Positions 56,612-64,000 of a DNA stretch of 64,000 nucleotides are shown piece after piece. The stretch's first letter is position 1, and every line of letters begins with the position of its first letter. The stretch is from positions 1 through 64,000 of the forward strand of contig QYAI01000082.1 of the NCBI GenBank assembly GCA_003988855.1, given 5' to 3'. The DNA is from Arachnopeziza araneosa (taxonomy: Eukaryota; Ascomycota; Leotiomycetes; Helotiales; Arachnopezizaceae). Both the position numbers and the translations under genes were made by a program. The notes beneath the pieces were generated by a model. That model was not told the DNA's origin. It saw only the letters and a list, made by a program, of their open reading frames with translations, and ran no database searches.

Positions 56612-58293
56612 ATGGAGATCGATGAACGGAGAAAGAGTCGTCTCTCTAGCTTTTGGGAAGAGAAGAGGGTCATTTTTATTTGTTTTCTTATTGGATTTGC
56701 TCAGTTTCAGTATGGATATGATTCTGCTGCTGTGGCAGGTTTCCAGATTATGCCTGGCTTCTTGAAGATTTTTGGGTATCCTGATGTATGTCCCTTTCTC
56801 TGACTTTACATTTCTTACCTTCCTGCTCGAGAAACATTTCGTCTATTTATAATTGTCTTCAAACTTTACTTTCCACTAACTTATCATGGCAGCTAGAAGA
56901 ACAGATCGGCTACAATATTAGCACCAAAGTTCAACGCTTGATCCAGAGCTTGATGTATCTCGGTGGCCTCACTGCCACATTCTTCGTCTACGCTCTTGGA
57001 CCACGAGCAAGCCGTCGTCTCGGTCTCTGGATCGCAGGTCTCGTCGGCATTCTCGCCATCTCAATCCAAATCGGCAGTCGTAACACTGGAGCCCTCTATG
57101 CAGGACGTTTCCTGCTTGGAATATCCAACGGCTTCTATCTTACCTTCTCCGTCACATATATGAGCGAGATCGCTCCCTCCCACCTCCGCGGCTCAGTCGT
57201 CGGTCTCGTAACCTTCCATACCTCTCTCGGTGCCCTATTCGGCATCTTAGTAGATAACTACACCAACACCTCTCTCTCAAGAACTTCCTATCAAATCCCT
57301 CTCGCGGTCATGTATCCCATTCCTTTATTCCTCTCAGCCGTACTCCTCTTTCTTCCAGATACACCACGGTATTACATCTCCCGAGGTCAACACAGCTCCG
57401 CTGTAGCATCGGTGCGGAAAACTCGTGGTTTGAAAGACAACGCTTTAATCCTCGCCGAGGTGGAATCAATCCAAGTTGCTTGGGATGCAGAATGTGCACT
57501 CCATGCCACCGTCCATATGACGGACATGTTTCGAGCCCAAGATCTCCGCCGCACCCTCCTCACCTTCGGCTGCTCCATCGGTCAGACGGCTACAGGAGTT
57601 ACCTTCCTCGCTGGCTACTCTGTCTATTTCTACGTCCAAGCTAGAATTGGAAGGCCTTTCGTATGGGTCATGATCGGGCTTGCTATCGCTTTGACAGGAA
57701 ACCTGGGCGCTTTCCCAGCTATGCGTTTCATAGGCCGCAGACCACTGCTTATAGCTTGTTCCATTCTCTCCTCAATCATGATGTTCGGCATGGCCATCGT
57801 GTACACAAAATCTGTCAACGGTGCTCCTGGCGCCGGAAAGGCGCTAGTAGCTCTCAGCATTGTCTTTACATGGACGTACGGTCTCGGCCAGGGCCCTGTA
57901 CTCTGGGCTCTGACGTCGGAAATCCCATCCCAAAGACTGAGATCTCAGACGGTGGGCGTCGCCAATGGAATCAACTTCATCTTTGGCTGGTTGGTGGCGT
58001 TTTGTACGCCGTATTTTATCAATCCAGATCAGCTGGATTGGGGACCCAAGTACGGGTATATCTGGGGTGGCAGTAATGCTATTCTTGCGCTTTGGACTTG
58101 GCTCTTTGTTCCGGAGACGAGAAACCGGAGTCTGGAGGATTTGGATGTGTTGTTTGAGAGGGGTGCTGGGGTCGGGAGAGGAGGGTTTGCCGGGTTCGGA
58201 GATGGGGTGGGTAGTGGTAGTGTGGAACGAGAACAGATTGAAAAGGGTGCCATAGGTCAGGCCTCTCGTTTAGAGGACGTGAAATCTGAATGA
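56612..58293 (+). CDS. MFS sugar transporter
   Basis: Exons 56612-56785 and 56893-58293 join in phase, giving 524 residues with 12 predicted membrane helices. Sugar-porter features: FAQFQYGYDSAAVAGFQ in helix 1, GRFLLGISNGFY, YMSEIAPSHLRGSVVG (PxxLRG) between helices 4 and 5, LPDTPRYYISRG at the central loop, GVTFLAGYSVYF in helix 7, AMRFIGRRPLL, and VPETRNRSLEDLDVLFERG at the end. It belongs to the fungal maltose/general alpha-glucoside and hexose group. A plasma-membrane proton symporter is the likely role; the substrate cannot be told. Confidence 0.92.
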
Positions 58294-58686
58294 GCTGGAA
58301 GAGTAGTCTGATGGTCGGTGAACTGTGTTAGCTTGCTTCTAATGTTAGTTTCAAACTGTGGAGAGAGTAGGTCGATGATACAGATAAAAGGTGGAACAAG
58401 ATTTGATCATATCTGAAGCAAACTAGAAATGCGAGCGAGTACTACTCTTGAGATGTAAAGGAAATTGATTGAACTCGTAGCTACCATTGTGTTGAAGTCA
58501 AAGTCTACTAAAAGTTTGCGTTAAAGTTGAGGTCTTCGTGTCGTGGATATCAACGAAGACTAATAACAGAAGGTGTGTAGCTGGAGGAAATTTGGTGATG
58601 GGAGATTCATATGTAGACTACAGTAAGCGTTCGGTGGTATTTCCCATGCTCCTACACTTTTCCCGAAAGCATAAATTGCTTCCACC
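58294..58686. other. Convergent 3' region
   Basis: Tail-to-tail between the transporter (plus) and ALG10 (minus); holds both 3' ends. No gene seen. Confidence 0.55.
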
Positions 58687-60714
58687 CTACCACATAAACC
58701 TTTGGATTTTCCCTGGCTCTTGCGGCCATGAGAATCCTCGATACAAGAAAACATACCCAGTGACAGCATTGATGAGCAAAAACCAAGCTGTTTCAATCCA
58801 TAGTCTATAATCATGGCCTTCCCATCCCCAATATCTGAGTTTCTTCGAGATGGTCTCATTTTTGACTTGAGGTATTTGAAGATTGACCATGACGGGGGGT
58901 TTGGAAATGCGTGGGGGAATGTTGAGGCGCCAGATGACCCATGGGATGATGAAATAGCGAGGTTCAACGAGGGGCGCGGTGATGAGGGAAAGGGTGGTGG
59001 TTAGGAGGAGAGTGAGTGTGAAGGATACTGTAGGTCCTTCTAGATGGACGTTGGTAATGATCGTTTTATTTTGGACGGATTTTGAAGGTGTTGTACGGGT
59101 TGATTTTTTAAGATCTGGGCCTAAGGGGTTAACTCCAGGGGTACAGAGAGTGAGGTAGGTGAGATATGCACAGCCAAGGTATATCGGTGCCAATATGTAC
59201 CGAATCAATGGATGGCGAAGAATGGTATAGCGGAAGACGTAGAACATGTAATGCCTATTGTCTGCTAACGTAAATGGATGAATGATAGTGTTGTATCGAA
59301 TAACGATAAGAGTTGCTGCCAGGGCTATCCCAACATAAGCTGTGACGAGAGCATATTTCCATACTAATCTTGGGAAGGTCGGGATGGAGAGAAGTCGTGA
59401 GAGGCTGCCTAAGAAAGAGATGCCAACTGGAACGATCAGTGGTGCAGAGAAGAATGAAATAAATGGCCATATGTAGAGCATTTGCGGAAGGTGGATGGTT
59501 GCCACATGATTGGATTTATCACCTACGGAGGTTAGTACAAATTGCAATTCAGTAAGATATCCATCGAACCTAAGACAACACCTTCGTTCCAATAAACCAA
59601 GCCCGCAAAAGAAATCAACAAGGCAATATATGGAACAAGTTTGGCGAGAAAAACCGTTAGGCGAGACAGTGCGGCGATTGGAATGCTGATGATGCAAATG
59701 ACAAAATCTACGTTTGTCAGATAATGTCACAAGCAAAAAAGAGAGGGAGTATACCGTGAACTCCTGCGTCATTTAGTTGAGGATCATGAATTTCACCTTG
59801 ACTGTAGCTTTTCAAGTTTGCCTGAATTATCTCGAGCCAGCCGCCAGATAATGGAAGTCCACCCCGTTGCCGGCTTTTTGGGAACGACCGAACTGCTTCG
59901 AGACCAGCCATGAAGACTGCTACCCAAAATATATTGGTTTGTCGCATCGTAAGAGAAATCAGACCCGTGATACAAAGCAAGGTCGCTGAACTCCAAGTGC
60001 CTGGGTTTTCCAAAAATTGTTTGTACACCCTAAGGACAACACAAGTGGACAAGACATCGGTATAAAACAGTCCGGAGAAGAAAAACAGGGGAGGGAATAG
60101 CGCAATATTCAGGCCAGTGTGCAATGAATCCCAGTTCAATGGTTGATGGAAGTTTTTCCAGGCTCTAGCGTTCCAGGACAAGGGTTTCTTCCATGACCGA
60201 GTGATCATTTCTCGACAATCACAAGCATAGAACATGGTCATAATTAATGCCAAGCAGTTGAAGAAGCGGAGGATATGCGGAAGAATGAAGTCGCTGCATG
60301 ATGAGTTTGGCCATACTTTGGCGAAGAGAGTAGCAAAAATATACCTGAAACATGAGTATTTGGCGTTTGGCGACGTGGGACGACTTACAACCCAGGTGGA
60401 GTGGTGAGCTTGGGATCGTATTCAGTGTATTTCCCAAGGCAGTATGCTTGAGCTTGAGGAATATGAAATACTTCATCCTATTTGCATTAGCGAGGACTTC
60501 TTTTGGGTGATGGGAAGACTACCAGATATGGTTCTGCGACAGTTTTAGTCACTTGCCGTTCCCAGAATGAGGCCAAAGACAGCAAAACCAGAGCGATTAT
60601 TCCAGAAGAGACTTTCGAGGTTCGATTTGATAAAAGAGGCGTGTCTAGTAAAGGGATCCCGGCGAGAGACGGGAGAAGCCATGATGATACCCACGTGATT
60701 GAGGATGAGGCCAT
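58687..60714 (-). CDS. ALG10: Dol-P-Glc:Glc2Man9GlcNAc2-PP-Dol alpha-1,2-glucosyltransferase
   Basis: Exons 60714-60523, 60477-60389, 60344-59755, 59707-59570 and 59522-58687 all close in phase, giving 614 residues. It adds the third and last glucose to the lipid-linked oligosaccharide in the ER lumen. Family hallmarks: PYLDEVFHIPQAQAYCLGKY (catalytic loop after helix 1), TTPPGLY, SLTMRQTNIFWVAVF, HPFTLADNRHYMFYVFRY and APLVEPRYFIIPWVIWRL. About a dozen membrane helices are present. The first residues MASSSITWVSSWLLPSLAGI lead directly into helix 1; an in-frame ATG 16 codons upstream (60762) is an alternative start. Confidence 0.95.
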
Positions 60715-61418
60715 TTCGAATGAACACGTTTTTGTTTTGGAGGCGGTGTGGTTTACGATCAAAGAGGTGTTAAAGGAATGACATCATTAGATGAGATACA
60801 AAGACGGAATCCAGACGGTTGGGGAAAAGATTCAAGATCTTAAGCTTTCCACTAGAGTTGAGGAGGGAGAGGCTGAAGACGATGCTACAGAAGTGGAAAG
60901 GGATGGGTCTAAGCCCTTTTAGGCAAGTCCATCCCAATGAACACTCTACCTCCTTGATTTCAACGTCAAAAAATAAAGATCAATTCAAGTTACGAGACTA
61001 GCAATTGAAGTCTGTTAATAGCTGATTTATCCCAGAATATAAATATCATTTTCTTGGCATCAGCCGCTAATCTTTACCCTGAAAACCCCCCAGCGACGCG
61101 CAAAGTCGCTTGTATGGGATTCCAAGTGTTGGATTATCCCATTGGAAAATGCCGACTTCTTCAGCTTTATGGGAAGAAGAATCAGACAAAAGGATCAGTG
61201 GTTGGCAGAAACTTAGACAGATTACTATGTAATGCGGAGGAATGGCCCAACATTAAATCATAAGCAAGTAAAGAGAAGCATATCTCTCACGAAGTTCATC
61301 TCACCCAAAAATCACGATCCATAATGACCTCAAATAGGTAGTATTCATCTTCTTGAAACTCTGTTGAACAAGACGCAATCACGCAGGAAAGAGTTTTATA
61401 ACCTCTAGTTAGCTATTA
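60715..61418. other. Intergenic region
   Basis: 5' flank of ALG10 and 3' flank of the broken NLR-like gene. Short frames without support. Confidence 0.5.
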
Positions 61419-63120
61419 TCAGCTGATTGGTAGCGCTTGATCCCACCAAGGATCCCTTTTTCGTGACACGCCGTCCTCAATATCAGGTACGGCCTCGGAC
61501 GGTCTCAACGGGCGTCGCCATTCGTCATAATCATATTCTCTTTCTTTGCTTTCGAGCCGTATCAATAATCTCTCATCCATTTCGGATTGCTTTGTAGCTT
61601 TTTGAGCACCATCCCGTTCCGTCTGAGGCTCAAGCGTAATTCGTGATATTGATTCAAGGTTTGGCTCAACTGAGCGCAGAAGTGAAACGGCTTGCGGCCA
61701 ATTTTTCTCAGCAGTTGAATCAGCGAGACAAGGTTCGAATCTTTTGAAGTAGCATCTGCTCCCTTCAAAAGAAGCTCCTTCAAGACTATGGCTAACCAAT
61801 CATATGGCATTGCATGCTCTGAAAGCACAACGTGAAATGGGAAACATTGGTAGTGGTGCAAATCCTTGCGACCAGCATTAGCCATGCGATAATTTGCTAA
61901 CCGAGAATCGAGGTATTGGTTACGATCAGTGCCGTACTCTTTCAACAAGATAACAAGGTGTTGATTAGGATCCGCCCCGTGCTCCAAGAAACACACCAAG
62001 AGTTGATCATCTTTAGATAGTCCCAACTGGGCTGGTATAGTATACAAGTTGATGAGAAAATATTCCCAAGTGCTCCGGAAGTTGAATGACCAGTCAGGAC
62101 GACAGGATTGTCACTTTCATAGCATGATATAATTTTATATCGCTCTAGTTGATGCTTCCAGCTTTCTCGCAAGATATCACGGAACATGGAATGAAACTCA
62201 ACGACTGCCATAAGGTCTTTTGTTGCGAGTCCAGAGTGTTTTGCAAGTTTTGCACATGCTATCGCAATAGCATGTGGTCCCGTATGCGGAGTTCCCAAAA
62301 AGACAAGGGCAAATATTGAGTTGATCAAGTATTTCTGTTTCTCATTCCCATTGGCGTGAGCGAAGACGAGGGATTGTTTGATGAGAATTCCACCCAGACC
62401 ATGACCAACAAGCATAAGCGGGCGAGTAGGGTTCTGAAATATGTTAAAATAGAACAAATAACTAGGTAGCCGCCGTTTAATAAAACTTCGATGTGCAATT
62501 TATTAGGAATTGTATCTGGCACTGAATACTGACATCGTGACGAATAACAGAGAGCTCCTCGAAGAACTCAACAGCTTCATTTATGAACTTATCTTTCGAG
62601 AAATTTCGTACAACATTCGAGTTCCAAATATATATCATTGTCCAGGCATTTGGTAGCCACTTTGGTAGAGAATTAGCGTCTTGGAGCCAAAGATGGCCGC
62701 CTTGGCGACTTGGTTTTCTCCATGTATTAAGAGCATGCTCCCTTTTACCGAGGGGGTTCAAGCCGCGGACCGCAACAATACTATTTTATGTATTAGCACG
62801 AGATTAAATGTTAAATCAAATCGACAGGGACTTTTAGACTTATTCTGTGTTCTAGGTAAGAAAGATTAATGTACTTACTCAATTTCTGGCGCAGAGTTTT
62901 GGTCGACTCCTCTTCCCTCATACAAAATTTTGATCGGCTGGCTGAGTTAAAAATGGCTCACGTCTTCAGAGGAGAAATATTGCGTCTTGCGAAACACTTA
63001 CCATTTCCTGATCAAACGCAAAATGAAAGAACTGCAGAAAATCAAAAGCGAAGAAAAATCAATGATAAACAGACGTGGAGTACAGTACCCAACAGAGGTC
63101 GATTTGGGAAGATATAACAT
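61419..63120 (-). pseudogene. Broken NLR-like gene: alpha/beta-hydrolase head and ankyrin scrap
   Basis: From ATG 63120 the first exons splice in phase into IKILYEGRGVDQNSAPEI, then IVAVRGLNPLGKREHALNTW, LPNAWTMIYIWNSN, and after a GTCAGT..TTTCAG intron RPLMLVGHGLGGILIKQSLV and ALVFLGTPHTGPHA. This is the SERAC1/DUF676-type hydrolase head common on fungal NLRs. The nucleophile elbow is GHGLGG where hydrolases have GHSLGG. After about 62050 the frame meets stops, and only a shifted fragment with ankyrin flavour (LLVCFLEHGADPNQ) and a charged tail remain down to 61419. The NACHT/NB-ARC NTPase expected in between is absent. I read it as a deletion-broken incompatibility/immune-type gene. Confidence 0.65.
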
Positions 63121-64000
63121 CCTTAGGATAACAAAGAGCACTTACATTCAGCGGTAAGCCGCAGGTCATGCAGGCAATGTTTCATTTCGACGCCTCGAAA
63201 CACCAAAAGCGCTTATCCGAAAGCTGTTCTCTTTCAAGGCAGAGTCCAACAGTCTCTGGACAGCTGACAAACTCTCAGATTGGAGAAGTCTCCATTGAGG
63301 ATGCCTGGTGGTTCAAGGGTCGGGCCGTTCCTGACCTATCCTACAGCGTTTCATTCGTTCTTTGATCCAACAGTCGGCTGAACTACGCCCGAAAATGCCG
63401 ACCCGAAGGCTTTCCCACAGCCATATGAGCTGGGTTTTCTTCAATTCTCAAGGGTATTTGCATAGCCTTACTGGTGACGACCAATTCTCAGCCGGAAAAT
63501 ATCACTATGGAGAGCGGTATACTTAAGAGTTGGTTAGTCAGTCGCGATTGCTGCCGCTTTCAAGTGCGATGAGGGTGGATTAAAAGAATAAGTGCTGGTC
63601 ACAATGGCACAATACTAGAGGGTATTGAATTGCCTAAGTAACGGTAGAGAGTGTCTTGGGAGCCAATAATAAGAACGCCTAAAATAGGACTAGTCTGGTA
63701 ATAAAATTGAAAAAGAACCAGAGAAGAATACAGGAATGCGTTGGCATCAAGGAAATAGGAGAAGGTCGGACATGTGCTGAGAAGTATCAACAGGTTGGGG
63801 TTTTGAACCATGTCAAGTCAAACTTCTCTCGAGTGTAGCATGAGTTTGTCGATTATGACAAGTAGCGGTCTTCCAATTTCCTAGCCACAAAATCAATACG
63901 GTTAGGGATTCTCTAATAGAGATCCTTCTACACATTTTGCCTCTCTGAATCCAACCTTCAAACCGGCCCCAATTTTGCCTCCCAGTGTGCAAATGTCATG
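63121..64000. other. Window end, no supported gene
   Basis: AT-rich; short frames on both strands without domains. The promoter of the broken NLR-like gene would lie here. Confidence 0.5.

Noticed and set aside
61731..61745. GGTTCGAATC resembling a tRNA B-box
   Set aside because: No A-box or cloverleaf upstream; it falls inside the broken NLR-like gene.
1..64000. CRISPR arrays, prokaryotic operons, transposase genes
   Set aside because: No regularly spaced palindromic repeats with unique spacers and no transposase or reverse-transcriptase motifs were seen; gene structure is eukaryotic throughout.

Overview
The window looks like nuclear DNA of a filamentous ascomycete (Pezizomycotina; Leotiomycetes is a guess from the overall gene style, not proven). 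The genes are split by many 43-110 base introns with GTRNGT donors, CTNAY-like branch points and YAG acceptors. The families are typical of these fungi: a 2EXR-domain protein, HET-domain relics, a pisatin-demethylase-like P450, a kelch membrane protein, an HSPA12-like HSP70 and a GPI-anchored Thr/Ser-rich wall protein. Genes lie on both strands with no operons. I re-joined exons by eye; where splice phase closed exactly I give exon coordinates in the evidence.

Layout. 0-7 kb is gene-poor and decayed: a disrupted low-complexity gene with two in-frame TGA codons, a 58-base tandem repeat, and a broken composite gene (EH domain, ZZ-like zinc finger, Vps4-type AAA fragment) that has lost its Walker A region. 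7.7-18.7 kb is conserved and dense: an LRR-like protein, a cytochrome P450, a GC-rich 2EXR protein, a BTB plus bromodomain protein and a kelch membrane protein. 18.7-20.5 kb holds no gene I can support. 20.5-29.3 kb carries a ten-exon wall protein, cytosolic glycyl-tRNA synthetase and a small secreted protein. 30-50 kb mixes three decayed HET-domain genes with a 1295-residue ankyrin protein, two coiled-coil proteins, an uncharacterised protein and an HSP70-like ATPase. 50-61 kb returns to housekeeping genes: complex III subunit Qcr10, a CHIP-type TPR/U-box ubiquitin ligase, an MFS sugar transporter and the ALG10 glucosyltransferase. 61-63 kb is a broken NLR-like gene made of an alpha/beta-hydrolase head and an ankyrin scrap. 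The last 0.9 kb is empty.

How it fits together. The housekeeping genes act in unrelated pathways (translation, respiration, N-glycosylation, protein quality control, sugar uptake). The most coherent theme is a decaying repertoire of non-self-recognition and cell-death genes: three HET relics and one NLR-like relic within 33 kb. These are interleaved with intact ankyrin, HSP70-like and coiled-coil genes. The HSP70-like gene and the large coiled-coil gene are divergently transcribed from one short intergenic region. The most unusual intact protein is the BTB-bromodomain fusion, whose bromodomain appears to carry Trp where acetyl-lysine readers have Asn.
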